Origin: JBEVOS01 sp044226655
Lineage (GTDB): Bacteria; Pseudomonadota; Alphaproteobacteria; Caulobacterales; Aquidulcibacteraceae
Assembly: GCA_044226655.1 (NCBI GenBank)
Contig: JBGAGO010000001.1
Span: forward strand, 1,240,001 to 1,304,000
Direction: 5' to 3'
Length of the DNA stretch: 64,000 nucleotides
Positions 10,957 to 19,452 of the stretch are shown here, one piece after another (the first letter of the stretch is position 1; each line of letters opens with the position of its first letter). Both the position numbers and the translations under genes were made by a program. The notes beneath the pieces are model-generated. The model searched no databases, had not been told where the DNA came from, and saw only the letters and a list, made by a program, of their open reading frames with translations.

Positions 10957-11742
10957 ATGAACGAGTCCGTTCCCCCAGGGTCGGCGGCCAGTTTGGGGCT
11001 CGACCAGATCGACCTTGAGTTGCTCGCCGTCGTCCAGCGCAGGCTCGCCGCCGCCGCGGCCGAGCAAGGCGCAGCGCCTTTGCGCCCGGCGCGCGACGTC
11101 GCGACGCTGCGCAAGCTGATCGCCGCGGCGGGCGAGGGCGTCGAAGCCGATTTCCTCGTCGAATTGTGGCGGGTGCTGATCGAGGCCGAAACGCGCCGCC
11201 TCGGCCCGGTCGACGTCGCCGTCAGCGGCGGGCCCGATCCGGTCCGCATGCACGACATCGCGCGCCGCCATTTCGGGGCGCGCACGCGGATTTACCGGGC
11301 CAATGACGCCGCCGGAGCGCTGAAACGCGCCGTGGAGGAGCCGAACGTGGTGGCTGTCGTGCCTTGGCCTGGCCCTTCGGGCGCGGGCGGTTGGTGGCCG
11401 GCGCTTTCGGAATCGAAATATCACAAGCTGGCTTTGGTCGCGGCCCTGCCGATGCGCGGCGCCAAGGAGGCCGATCCGGACGCCGCCGTGTTCGCGCTCA
11501 ATGTCCGGCCCGAGGCCGCGGGCGATGACATCACCGTCGCGCTCGCCTTCGACCAGCACCACCGCGCCCAGCGCGTCCTGGCCGAGGCCGGCTTCGCCGC
11601 CAAGGAGGTCGCCCGGTCCGAGCCGCGCGTGCTCTACAAGATCAGCGGTTTCGTCGCGCCGGACGATGTGCGTGTGACAGCCCTGGCGCGCGGCGGGCTT
11701 GACGGGTTCCGCATCGTGGGGTCCTACGCCCGGGTTTCCTGA
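10957..11742 (+). CDS. Chorismate mutase with prephenate dehydratase-like region
   Basis: This 261-residue protein starts with an AroQ-type helical chorismate mutase domain (residues 14-90: LGLDQIDLELLAVVQRRLAAAAAEQ; ARDVATLRKLI; VELWRVLIEAETRR), which converts chorismate to prephenate. The rest (about 100-260) looks like the periplasmic-binding-type fold of prephenate dehydratases without their usual TRF motif, ending YKISGFVAPDDVRVTALARGGLDGFRIVGSYA. In related bacteria this gene is annotated simply as chorismate mutase ahead of hisC and tyrA. Here hisC follows after 14 bases and overlaps tyrA, so it is an aromatic amino-acid operon. Confidence 0.85.
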   Translation: MNESVPPGSAASLGLDQIDLELLAVVQRRLAAAAAEQGAAPLRPARDVATLRKLIAAAGEGVEADFLVELWRVLIEAETRRLGPVDVAVSGGPDPVRMHDIARRHFGARTRIYRANDAAGALKRAVEEPNVVAVVPWPGPSGAGGWWPALSESKYHKLALVAALPMRGAKEADPDAAVFALNVRPEAAGDDITVALAFDQHHRAQRVLAEAGFAAKEVARSEPRVLYKISGFVAPDDVRVTALARGGLDGFRIVGSYARVS

Positions 11743-11756
11743 CCCGACCGGACCCG

Positions 11757-12848
11757 ATGCCCCCGAAAGCGCTGCCCTCCATTCTCGAGATCGAGCCGTA
11801 TCGCCCTGGCGAATCCAAGATCGTCGGCGTGGCCCATCCCGTGAAGCTGGCCTCCAACGAGAACCCGTTCGGCGCCAGCCCCAAGGCGCAGGCCGCGTTC
11901 AAAGAGGCCGCGGCCAATCTGGCGCTCTATCCCGATGGCTCGGCGCGCGCGCTGCGTGAGGCCATCGCGGCGCGCTATGGGCTCGATCCCGCGCGCATCG
12001 TGTGCGGCGCGGGCTCGGACGAGATCTTTTTCATGATCGGGCGCGGCTATCTCGGCCTCGGCGATGAGATGGTGCAGAGCCAATACGCGTTCTCGATCTA
12101 CAAAATCGTCGCCCAGCAATCGGCCGCCGTGGTGAAGACGGCGAAGAATGACGGCTACAAGGCCGATGTCGACGCCATCCTGGCGGAGGTGACGCCGCGC
12201 ACGCGCGTGGTCTGGCTCGACAATCCCAACAATCCCACCGGAACCTATCTGCCGTTCTCCGAAGTGCGCCGCCTCCATGCCGCGCTGCCGGGCGATGTGC
12301 TCCTGGTGATCGACGCGGCCTATGCCGAATATGTGAAGCGCAACGATTACTCCTCCGGCCTCGAACTCGCCGCCGAAGCCGACAACGTCATCATGACGCG
12401 CACCTTCTCCAAAGTGTACGGGCTGGCGGGCCTGCGCCTTGGCTGGGCCTATGGGCCGGCTTCGGTGATCGATACGCTCAACCGGGTGCGCTCGCCGTTC
12501 AATTGCTCCGCCGCCGCGCAGGCCGCCGGCGTCGCGGCCATCGAAGACGTTTCCTTCCTCGATCGCTCCGTCGCCCACAATGAAGCGGAGCTGGCGCGCG
12601 TCTCGGAAGCCATCGCCGCGCGCGGCCTCTCGGTCACGCCCAGCGTCGGCAATTTCGTGCTGGTCGATTTTCCGAAAGCGCAAGGCCGCAGCGCCGCCGA
12701 TGCCGACGCGTTCCTGCGCAGTCGCGGCTACATCGTGCGCCGCGTCGGCGTGTATGGCCTGCCCGACGCGCTGCGCATCTCGATCGGTACGCGCGAACAG
12801 AATGACGGCTGCCTCGCCGCGCTGGCAGATTTCGTGCGCGCATGGTGA
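11757..12848 (+). CDS. hisC: Histidinol-phosphate / aromatic aminotransferase
   Basis: This fold-type I PLP aminotransferase of 363 residues has VKLASNENPFGASP near the N-terminus, DNPNNPTGTY around 155-163, and the PLP-lysine motif TFSKVYGLAGLRLGW with Lys219, all typical of HisC. It transaminates imidazole-acetol phosphate in histidine synthesis. Because it sits between chorismate mutase and prephenate dehydrogenase, it may also, or mainly, transaminate aromatic keto acids. The last bases overlap the tyrA start (ATG at 12842, TGA at 12846-12848), showing coupling. Confidence 0.93.
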   Translation: MPPKALPSILEIEPYRPGESKIVGVAHPVKLASNENPFGASPKAQAAFKEAAANLALYPDGSARALREAIAARYGLDPARIVCGAGSDEIFFMIGRGYLGLGDEMVQSQYAFSIYKIVAQQSAAVVKTAKNDGYKADVDAILAEVTPRTRVVWLDNPNNPTGTYLPFSEVRRLHAALPGDVLLVIDAAYAEYVKRNDYSSGLELAAEADNVIMTRTFSKVYGLAGLRLGWAYGPASVIDTLNRVRSPFNCSAAAQAAGVAAIEDVSFLDRSVAHNEAELARVSEAIAARGLSVTPSVGNFVLVDFPKAQGRSAADADAFLRSRGYIVRRVGVYGLPDALRISIGTREQNDGCLAALADFVRAW

Positions 12849-13759
12849 GCGCCATCGCGATCATTGGCGCGGGGCATATCGGCGCCTCGATCGCGCGCGC
12901 CTGCGCCGAGAAGCAGCCGCAGATCGCCATTGCGCTCTACGATGTCGATGCGGCCGTGCGCGCGCGCGCCGCCGAGATCGGCCTCGGCCGCGTGACCGAT
13001 AGCGTGGAAGAGGCGGTGCGCGACGCTGATATCGTGATCCTGTGCGCGCCCGTCGGCGCCATGGGCGCGGCCGCGAAGGCCGCGGCGCCTCATTTGAAGC
13101 CCGGCGCCATCCTCTCCGATGTTGGCTCGGTCAAAGGCGCCGTGATGGCGGCGGTTGCGCCTGAAACGCCGCCCGGCGCCTTCTTCATCGCCGCCCATCC
13201 GCTCGCCGGCACGGAGCGCTCGGGGCCAGACGCAGGCCTGGCGCACCTCTTTGAAAACCGCTGGCTCGTCATCACGCCGAGCGACGATCCGCGCCCCGAA
13301 TACAAGGCCGCCGTCGAGGCGCTCGCGGATTTCTGGCGCGGCCTCGGCGCCAATGTGGAGCTGATGAGCGCCGAGCGGCACGATCTCGTGCTCGCCATCG
13401 TCTCGCATCTCCCGCACCTCATCGCCTTCAACATCGTCGCCACCGCGCAGGACATGGAGAACGTGGACGAGGGCGAGGTGGTGAAATATTCCGCCTCCGG
13501 CTTCCGCGATTTCACGCGCATCGCCGCCTCCGATCCCACCATGTGGCGCGATGTGTTCCTCAACAATCGCGACGCCGTGCTCGAAGTGCTCGGCCGCTTC
13601 AGCGAGGACCTCGCCGCCCTGCAGCGCGCGATCCGCTGGGGCGATGGACAAGTGCTGTTCGACACCTTCGCGCGCGCCCGCCGCGTGCGCCGCGAGGTCA
13701 TCGAAGCCGGCCAGGATTCGCCTACGCCCAATTGGGGCCGCGACGCCGAGCCGAAATAG
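12842..13759 (+). CDS. tyrA: Prephenate / cyclohexadienyl dehydrogenase
   Basis: This 305-residue NAD(P)-dependent dehydrogenase of tyrosine biosynthesis oxidatively decarboxylates prephenate or dehydrogenates arogenate. It has the nucleotide-binding motif IIGAGHIGASIARA at 7-20, then DIVILCAPVGAMG, LSDVGSVKGAVMAAV and HPLAGTERSGPDAG, the TyrA substrate-binding signature. The helical dimerisation half contains ERHDLVLAIVSHLPHLIAF. No ACT domain or fused mutase is present, in keeping with the separate chorismate mutase gene upstream. Start ATG 12842 overlaps hisC by seven bases. Confidence 0.94.
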   Translation: MVSAIAIIGAGHIGASIARACAEKQPQIAIALYDVDAAVRARAAEIGLGRVTDSVEEAVRDADIVILCAPVGAMGAAAKAAAPHLKPGAILSDVGSVKGAVMAAVAPETPPGAFFIAAHPLAGTERSGPDAGLAHLFENRWLVITPSDDPRPEYKAAVEALADFWRGLGANVELMSAERHDLVLAIVSHLPHLIAFNIVATAQDMENVDEGEVVKYSASGFRDFTRIAASDPTMWRDVFLNNRDAVLEVLGRFSEDLAALQRAIRWGDGQVLFDTFARARRVRREVIEAGQDSPTPNWGRDAEPK

Positions 13760-13762
13760 CGC

Positions 13763-14236
13763 TCACCATTCCGCCGTCGGCGCCGCGCCTTCATAGATTT
13801 CCGCCAGCCTGCGCCGCGTGCCGCGATTGGTGTCGGCGGGCAGCTCATCCAGCGCGAAGAAGGCCCGCTCCGCGATCTCATTGTTGTCCAGCGGCGCGCA
13901 CGGCTTCCAGGCGGAGACGCGATAGAGCAGCACATGATCGTTCTTGAATGAGGCGTGGTTGGCGAAAATGCCGATCAGCAGCGGCGGCGCTGTCGCCTCC
14001 ACGCCGCCTTCTTCCGCCATTTCGCGCTCCAGCGCATAGCGCGCCGTTTCGCCGCTCTCGACGCCGCCGCCCGGCAAATACCAGCCGCGCCGATAGGTGT
14101 GGCGCACAAGCAGGATGCGGCCGGCCTCGTCGGTGGCCAGCCCCCGCACGCCCAGCGTCGTTCCCCGCGAAAAGCGCCACCAGATGCGGAACGCGGGGGT
14201 GATGAGTGGCTCGAACCGCGTGCGCAGATTGGTCAT
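13763..14236 (-). CDS. Nudix hydrolase
   Basis: This 157-residue protein has a complete Nudix box in the middle (GGGVESGETARYALEREMAEEGG, fitting G-x5-E-x7-REUxEExGU), the metal-binding loop that cuts nucleoside diphosphate-linked substrates. The flanking sequence (ILLVRHTYRRGWYLPGGG, LLIGIFANHASFKNDHVLLYRV) is of the general housecleaning Nudix type, and the substrate is not predictable. I use the ATG at 14236 (MTNLRTRFEP); the frame extends upstream but without homology-like sequence and toward the divergent folP start. It is convergent with tyrA, three bases apart. Confidence 0.85.
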   Translation of the reverse strand: MTNLRTRFEPLITPAFRIWWRFSRGTTLGVRGLATDEAGRILLVRHTYRRGWYLPGGGVESGETARYALEREMAEEGGVEATAPPLLIGIFANHASFKNDHVLLYRVSAWKPCAPLDNNEIAERAFFALDELPADTNRGTRRRLAEIYEGAAPTAEW

Positions 14237-14316
14237 GGCGGCGCTGAGGTACCGCGCTTCGCGCGCCGCCGCCATCGCGCGCTTGCGATCGGCGCCGGCG
14301 CGCGGCAGGACGGGCC

Positions 14317-15141
14317 ATGCCGTTTCGCGCGCTGCCTCCGCCGAAGCTTCCGGGCGGCCCATGGATCATGGGCATACTCAATGTCACGCCGGATTCGTTC
14401 TCCGATGGCGGCAAATGGAGCGGCGCGGACGCCGTCGCGCATGCGCTCGCCATGGCCGAAGCCGGCGCCGACATCATCGACATTGGCGGTGAATCGACTC
14501 GGCCCGGCGCTGCCCCAGTGGATGAGCGCGACGAGATCGCGCGCGTCGCGCCCGTGATCCGCGCGCTCAGCGCCCAAAGCAAGGTCGCGATCTCGATCGA
14601 CACGATGAAGCCCGCCGTCGCGCTTGCGGCTGTCGCCGCCGGCGCATCGATGTGGAACGACGTGCTCGCCCTGCGCGCGCCCGGCGCGCTCGAAACCGCG
14701 GCGCGGCTCGCGGTCCCGGTCGCGCTCATGCACATGCGGGGCGAGCCGCGCACCATGCAGGATGCGCCGCACTATGATGATGTCGTCGAGGATGTGAGCG
14801 CCTTTCTGCGCGCGCGCGCGCAAGCCGCCATCGCGGCGGGCGTGCAGGCGGTGTGGATCGATCCTGGCCTCGGCTTCGGCAAGACGCTGGCGCACAATCT
14901 GGCGCTGCTGCGCGCGCTGCCGCGCCTCAAAGCAAAAACCGGCCTGCCTTTGCTGATCGGCGCCTCGCGCAAAAGCATGATCGCGCGCATCGAGGGCGCG
15001 GATGTTCCCGCCGATCAGCGCCTCGGCGGCTCGCTCTCGCTCGCCCTCCACGCCGCCGCCAACGGCGCCGAGATGATCCGCGTCCACGACGTGCGCGAAA
15101 CGGTGCAGGCCATCAAAGTGCAGCGGGCGTTAAGCGGCTAG
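14317..15141 (+). CDS. folP: Dihydropteroate synthase
   Basis: This 274-residue TIM barrel joins para-aminobenzoate to dihydropterin pyrophosphate in folate synthesis and is the sulfonamide target. Signatures are MGILNVTPDSFSDGG near residue 18, IDIGGESTRPGA, VAISIDTMKPAVA, WNDVLALR, ALMHMRGEPRTMQ, IDPGLGFGKT and LLIGASRKSMI. Length is normal. It is divergent from the Nudix gene (80 bases between). The start at 14317 leaves a 17-residue lead before the barrel; a later in-frame start at MGILN is possible. Confidence 0.95.
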   Translation: MPFRALPPPKLPGGPWIMGILNVTPDSFSDGGKWSGADAVAHALAMAEAGADIIDIGGESTRPGAAPVDERDEIARVAPVIRALSAQSKVAISIDTMKPAVALAAVAAGASMWNDVLALRAPGALETAARLAVPVALMHMRGEPRTMQDAPHYDDVVEDVSAFLRARAQAAIAAGVQAVWIDPGLGFGKTLAHNLALLRALPRLKAKTGLPLLIGASRKSMIARIEGADVPADQRLGGSLSLALHAAANGAEMIRVHDVRETVQAIKVQRALSG

Positions 15142-15161
15142 AATGATATGTGCGACGCCGT

Positions 15162-15278
15162 CCTTCCCCGCGAGGGGAAGGTGGCTCGGCGCGAAGCGGC
15201 GAGACGAATGGGGCGGCGGCTCCGCCCCCTCAGTCATCCCGGTCAAGTCCGGGATGACAGCTCCCCCTCGCGGGGGAG
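15162..15278. repeat. Intergenic palindromic repeat (mosaic, type A-like)
   Basis: Between folP and sugE lie three nested palindromes: CCTTCCCC-GCGA-GGGGAAGG at 15162-15181, GTCATCCCGG-N6-CCGGGATGAC at 15233-15258, and CTCCCCC-TCGC-GGGGGAG at 15261-15278. The outer pair resembles the CCTCCCCC/GGGGGAGG repeats found elsewhere in the window. Confidence 0.7.
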
Positions 15279-15312
15279 CACGGCGCCAGAGAGGCGGGAG
15301 GACGAGAAGCAC

Positions 15313-15624
15313 ATGGCTTGGCTCTATCTGGTCGCGGCGGGGCTGCTGGAGATCGTATGGGCGTCGGGCTTCAAGCAGATGGGCATCGCACGGCCCCTGC
15401 TGTCGCTTGGCGTGATCGCCGCAATGATTGGAAGCTTCGGGCTGCTTTGGTTGGCCATGCGCAGCTTGCCGATCGGTACGGCCTATGCGGTCTGGACCGG
15501 CATCGGCGCCGCGGGCGCGGCCGTCGTCGGCGTCATCGCCTTTTCCGAGCCGGCGACCGCGCTGCGCCTCGGCTCCATCGGCCTCATCATCGCCGGCGTC
15601 GCGGGATTGAAGCTCGCGAGCTGA
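15313..15624 (+). CDS. sugE: SMR-family small multidrug/guanidinium exporter
   Basis: This 103-residue protein with four membrane helices belongs to the small multidrug resistance family. The first helix has the essential Glu14 in LLEIVWASGFKQMG; the W-A-S-GF pattern is that of the SugE/Gdx branch, which exports guanidinium or quaternary ammonium compounds. Helix 3 carries GTAYAVWTGIGAAGAAVVG, the family signature. SMR proteins work as dimers in the inner membrane. I start at the ATG at 15313 because the frame upstream is translated repeat. No guanidine riboswitch is evident in the leader. It is 17 bases from thiD. Confidence 0.88.
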   Translation: MAWLYLVAAGLLEIVWASGFKQMGIARPLLSLGVIAAMIGSFGLLWLAMRSLPIGTAYAVWTGIGAAGAAVVGVIAFSEPATALRLGSIGLIIAGVAGLKLAS

Positions 15625-15641
15625 AGCCCCATCAAGAGCGC

Positions 15642-16445
15642 ATGAACCAGAACAAAGGCCGCGTGCTCATCGTCGCGGGCTCCGATTCCGGCGGCGGGGC
15701 GGGCATTCAGGCCGATATCAAGACGGTCACCGCGCTCGGCGGCTTCGCGATGACGGCGGTGACGGCGATCACCGTGCAGAACACGCTCGGCGTCTCCGCC
15801 GTGCATCCCGTGCCGCCCGACATCGTGCGCGCGCAGATCGAAGCGGTGACGGACGATCTCGGCGCCGATGTGTGGAAGCTCGGCATGCTGGGCGCGGCGC
15901 AAACCATTCGCGTCGTGGCGCGCGCCTATCGAACGCATGGGCGCGGCGCGCCGCTCGTGCTCGATCCGGTGATGATCGCCAAGGGCGGCGCGCGGCTCTT
16001 GGATGATGACGCGCTCGATGCGCTGCGCGATCTCGTGCAGATCGCCGCCATCGTCACGCCCAACGCGCCGGAGGCGGAAGCGCTTGTCGGCTTTGCCGTC
16101 GATGATGTCGCCGCGCAGCGCCGCGCCGGCGAAGCGCTCATCGCGCTGGGCGCGCGCGCTGCGCTGGTGAAGGGCGGCCATATCGACGGTGCGCTTGTGC
16201 GCGACGTGCTCGTCACAGGCGAAGGCGCGCAGGTTTACGAAAGCCCGCGCATCGTCACGCGCGCCACGCATGGCACGGGTTGCACGCTCGCCAGCGCCAT
16301 CGCCGCGCGGCTCGCGCTGGGCGATGCGCTGGATGAGGCGGTTCCCGCCGCGCGCGCCTATCTCATGGAAGCCATCGCCCGCGCGCCCGGCTTCGGCGCG
16401 GGCCATGGGCCGCTTAACCATGGCTGGCCGTTCCAGCGCGGCTAG
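15642..16445 (+). CDS. thiD: Hydroxymethylpyrimidine (phosphate) kinase
   Basis: This ribokinase-like kinase of 267 residues phosphorylates HMP and HMP-P in thiamine synthesis. Motifs are IVAGSDSGGGAGIQADIKT at 8-26, MTAVTAITVQNTLGV, WKLGMLG, LVLDPVMIAKGG, TPNAPEAEALVG, LVKGGH and, at the catalytic anion hole, THGTGCTLASAIAA. The start ATG at 15642 comes 17 bases after sugE. No TPP riboswitch is visible in that short gap, so it is probably expressed with sugE. The end is followed by the PhzF gene after 80 bases. Confidence 0.94.
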   Translation: MNQNKGRVLIVAGSDSGGGAGIQADIKTVTALGGFAMTAVTAITVQNTLGVSAVHPVPPDIVRAQIEAVTDDLGADVWKLGMLGAAQTIRVVARAYRTHGRGAPLVLDPVMIAKGGARLLDDDALDALRDLVQIAAIVTPNAPEAEALVGFAVDDVAAQRRAGEALIALGARAALVKGGHIDGALVRDVLVTGEGAQVYESPRIVTRATHGTGCTLASAIAARLALGDALDEAVPAARAYLMEAIARAPGFGAGHGPLNHGWPFQRG

Positions 16446-16525
16446 CCCGCTACGCCTTTTCGGTGCGCCCGGTGGCGGCGGCGCACGCCCATTGGCATAA
16501 TTGGCAGTTCAAAGGAGCCCCGCTG

Positions 16526-17605
16526 ATGCGGATGTGGATCGTCGACGCGTTTACCGATCGCGTGTTCACCGGAAATCCGGCCGCCGTCGTGCCGCTGGAG
16601 CATTGGCTGCCGGACGAAACGCTTCAGGCGATCGCAGCGGAAAACAAACTCTCCGAAACGGCGTTTTTCACGCCCACGGGGCTCAAGGGCAATTACCAGC
16701 TGCGCTGGTTCACGCCGGCCACCGAGGTGCCGATCTGCGGCCACGCCACACTCGCCGCCGGCGCCGTGCTGCTCTCCGATATCGAACCCAATCTCAGCGT
16801 CGTCGTGTTCGACACGCAGGCCGGCGCGCTCGTCGTGCGCCGCACGGCCGATGGCTATACGCTCGATCTGCCGCGCCGCCCGCGCACGACGTGGACGGTG
16901 CCGGCCGAACTCGTCGCCGCGCTCGGGTCGCCGCGCGTGGTCGATGCGTTCACCGGCGAATACGCCACCGTCGTGCTCGATACCGAGGAGGCGTTGCGCA
17001 ATCTGAAGCCGGATATGGCCGCGCTTGAGCGCATCGTGCGCGGGCCCCGCCAAGGCTGCCTCACCGTCACCGCACCCGCCGATGACGGCAAGAGCTATGA
17101 TTTCGTCACGCGCTTCTTCGGCCCCGGCGTCGGCATTCCGGAAGATCCGGTGACCGGCTCGGCCTTCGCCGATCTCGCGCCTTATTGGTCCGATCGTTTC
17201 GATCTCGACAGCGTGGTCGGCTTCCAGATTTCCAAGCGCGGCGGCTTCACGCGCGCCATCCAGACGCTGTCCAGCGTGCGCTTGTTCGGCCAGGTCGCGA
17301 TCTATCTGCGCGGCGAATTGGATGACTCGATCGCGCGCGTGCACAATCTGGCGACGCAAGCGTTGGAGCCGCCGCCGCGCCGTCCCCGCCGCAAGCGCCG
17401 CGCTGTCGCGCCGATCTTCGAAGACGCCGACATCGCCGCCGAGCCGGGCCAGACCGTCGTCGTCGTGAAGAACCGCTCGCAAACGCCGATGGACGAAGAA
17501 ACCATCGCCCGCATCGTCAAGGACGCCGATCTCGAAGACGGCGAAACCATCCGCGTCTACGAGATCGACGGCGATCACGCCCGCGGAAAAGCCGCGAACC
17601 AGTAG
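16526..17605 (+). CDS. PhzF-family isomerase with C-terminal extension
   Basis: This 359-residue protein has the two-lobed PhzF (diaminopimelate epimerase-like) fold. Key spots are FTGNPAAVV, NKLSETAFF with the catalytic Glu, PICGHATLAAG and EDPVTGSAFADLAPYW. The chemistry of most members is unknown. The start is fixed by AAAGGAG at 16511-16517 ahead of ATG 16526. Unusual members of this family end near residue 280; here a further 75 residues follow, starting with a Pro/Arg-rich linker (PPPRRPRRKRR) and then a compact acidic segment (TVVVVKNRSQTPMDEETIARIVKDA). The extension has no domain I recognise. Confidence 0.85.
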   Translation: MRMWIVDAFTDRVFTGNPAAVVPLEHWLPDETLQAIAAENKLSETAFFTPTGLKGNYQLRWFTPATEVPICGHATLAAGAVLLSDIEPNLSVVVFDTQAGALVVRRTADGYTLDLPRRPRTTWTVPAELVAALGSPRVVDAFTGEYATVVLDTEEALRNLKPDMAALERIVRGPRQGCLTVTAPADDGKSYDFVTRFFGPGVGIPEDPVTGSAFADLAPYWSDRFDLDSVVGFQISKRGGFTRAIQTLSSVRLFGQVAIYLRGELDDSIARVHNLATQALEPPPRRPRRKRRAVAPIFEDADIAAEPGQTVVVVKNRSQTPMDEETIARIVKDADLEDGETIRVYEIDGDHARGKAANQ

Positions 17606-17613
17606 GACCTCTT

Positions 17614-17712
17614 CCTTCCCCTGCAAGGGGGAGGTCAGGAGGGGGTGAGCCACAAACTCAACCGGTTCCGCGTTTGCTCACCCCCTCCCAGCCTCCCCCT
17701 TGCAGGGGGAGG
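17614..17712. repeat. Intergenic inverted repeat (type A)
   Basis: A pair of arms in opposite orientation: left at 17614-17650 (a CCCCTGCAAGGGGG palindrome followed by GAGGGGGTGAGC) and right at 17676-17712 (GCTCACCCCCTCCC, then a CCCCCTTGCAGGGGG palindrome), with a 25-base spacer. It lies between the convergent PhzF and serA genes and could act as a bidirectional transcription stop. The same element recurs at 62684-62783. Confidence 0.85.
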
Positions 17713-17719
17713 TGAGAGA

Positions 17720-19300
17720 TTAGAACCGCAGCGCCTTCACGTAGCGCACTTGCGGCAGCGCGCGGAGCTTCGCCTGCGTGTCTTCCGGCACGATTTGATC
17801 GACGCCGACGATCGCGATCGCGTCTTCGCCTGCGCCGGTGCGGCCCAGATTGAAATTCGCGATGTTGACGCCGGCTTCGCCGAGCAGCGTGCCGAGCGCG
17901 CCGATGAAGCCCGGCTTATCGGAATTGTTCACGAACAAGGTCACCGGATGGAACGGCGCCTCAAGCGCCATGCCCTTCACTTCGACGATCTTCGGCGCGC
18001 CGGCGTTCACGGCGCCGGCCATCGTGCGCCAGCGTCCGCCGGTTTGCACCTTGATGCGGATGAGCGAGCCGAAGATCGGGCTCATCTCGCGCTTGGATTC
18101 GGTCAGCGGCGCGCCTTTTTCCTTCAGCACGGCCGGCGCCGAGACCATGTTCACGTCCGGGATCAGCGGGCGCATCAGGCCCGCGAGCGCTGCCGCCGTC
18201 AGCGGCTTGGTGTTGAACGCGGCGACATCGCCTTCGTATTCGATCTCGACGGCTTCGATGCCGTCATCGGCGATCTGTCCGGCGAACACGCCGAGCTTTT
18301 CCGCCAGCTCCACGAACGGCTTCAGGCGCGGCGCTTCTTCCGCGCTGATCGAGGGCATGTTGAGCGCGTTCGTCACCGCGCCGTTGACGAGATAATCCGC
18401 CATCTGTTCGGCGACTTGCAGCGCGACATTTTCCTGCGCCTCGCTGGTCGAGGCGCCAAGGTGCGGCGTCGCGATGAAATTCGGCGCGCCGAACAGCACG
18501 TTTTCTTTCGCCGGCTCTGTCGTGAACACATCGAAGCCCGCCGCCGCGACATGGCCGCTTTCCAGCGCCGCGCGCAGCGCCGCCTCGTCGACCAGCCCGC
18601 CGCGTGCGGCGTTGACGATGATGACGCCCTTCTTCGTTTTCGCGATCGCCTCGGCCGAGAGGATGTTCTTGGTCTTCTCCGTCATCGGCGTGTGCAGGGT
18701 GATGAAATCGGCGCGCCGCAACAGCTCGTCGAGTTCGACCTTCTCCACGCCCAATTCGATCGCGCGCTCGGGCGAGAGGAACGGATCGTAAGCGGCCACC
18801 TTCATCTTCAGGCCCAGCGCGCGTTCGGCCACCAGCGAACCGATATTGCCGCAGCCGATGAGGCCGAGCGTCTTGGCGTAGAGCTCGACGCCCATGAACC
18901 GGTTTTTCTCCCATTTGCCCGCCTGGGTGGAGGCGTCGGCGGCGCCAAGCTGGCGCGCGGCGGCGAACAGAAGCGCGATGGCGTGCTCGGCCGTGGTGAT
19001 CGAATTGCCGAACGGCGTGTTCATCACCACGATGCCTTTGGCGGTCGCGGCGGGAATATCGACATTGTCGACGCCGATGCCGGCGCGGCCGATCACTTTG
19101 AGATTCGTCGCCGCCGCGATGATGTCGGCCTTCACCTTCGTCGCCGAGCGGATGGCAAGGCCATCATATTTGCCGATGATCTCTTTCAGCTTGGCCGCAT
19201 CCGGCCCGAGCTGCGGCTGAAAATCCACCTCGACACCGCGCGATTTGAAAATCTCGACGGCCGCGGGGCTGAGTTCGTCGCTGATAAGAACTTTAGGCAT
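17720..19300 (-). CDS. serA: D-3-phosphoglycerate dehydrogenase
   Basis: This 526-residue type I enzyme catalyses the first step of serine synthesis, 3-phosphoglycerate to phosphohydroxypyruvate. The NAD-binding motif is LGLIGCGNIGSLVAERA; the catalytic Arg/Glu/His lie in VNAARGGLVDEAAL and TPHLGASTSEAQENVA. After the catalytic core come an intervening domain (about 320-450) and a C-terminal ACT domain (VTLFVNNSDKPGFIGALGTLLGEAGVNIANFNLGR), so serine feedback is plausible. I use the ATG at 19300 with GGAG eight to nine bases upstream; a TTG at 19312 is in frame but lies at the ribosome-binding site. It lies downstream of serC across a 152-base repeat region. Confidence 0.96.
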   Translation of the reverse strand: MPKVLISDELSPAAVEIFKSRGVEVDFQPQLGPDAAKLKEIIGKYDGLAIRSATKVKADIIAAATNLKVIGRAGIGVDNVDIPAATAKGIVVMNTPFGNSITTAEHAIALLFAAARQLGAADASTQAGKWEKNRFMGVELYAKTLGLIGCGNIGSLVAERALGLKMKVAAYDPFLSPERAIELGVEKVELDELLRRADFITLHTPMTEKTKNILSAEAIAKTKKGVIIVNAARGGLVDEAALRAALESGHVAAAGFDVFTTEPAKENVLFGAPNFIATPHLGASTSEAQENVALQVAEQMADYLVNGAVTNALNMPSISAEEAPRLKPFVELAEKLGVFAGQIADDGIEAVEIEYEGDVAAFNTKPLTAAALAGLMRPLIPDVNMVSAPAVLKEKGAPLTESKREMSPIFGSLIRIKVQTGGRWRTMAGAVNAGAPKIVEVKGMALEAPFHPVTLFVNNSDKPGFIGALGTLLGEAGVNIANFNLGRTGAGEDAIAIVGVDQIVPEDTQAKLRALPQVRYVKALRF

Positions 19301-19313
19301 TTTTGTCTCCAAT

Positions 19314-19442
19314 CCTCCCCCGCGCGCGGGGGAGGTGTCGAGCGAAGCGAGACGGAGGGGGGCGGCGAACGCGCGAACGTTGAGGCTTTGGCTCCCCCCT
19401 CAGTCAGCGCTGCGCGCTGACAGCTCCCCCGCAAGCGGGGGA
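19314..19442. repeat. Intergenic palindromic repeat between serC and serA (type A)
   Basis: A CCTCCCCC-N6-GGGGGAGG palindrome at 19314-19335 and a CTCCCCC-GCAA-GCGGGGGAG palindrome near 19422-19442 flank a GTCAGCGC-TGC-GCGCTGAC hairpin. It occupies the whole serC-serA gap, and could attenuate serA relative to serC. Confidence 0.7.
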
Positions 19443-19452
19443 GCAACAAGGG

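Noticed and set aside
17645..19420. Plus-strand frame opposite serA (591 codons)
   Set aside because: Antisense of serA that also runs through the two flanking repeats.
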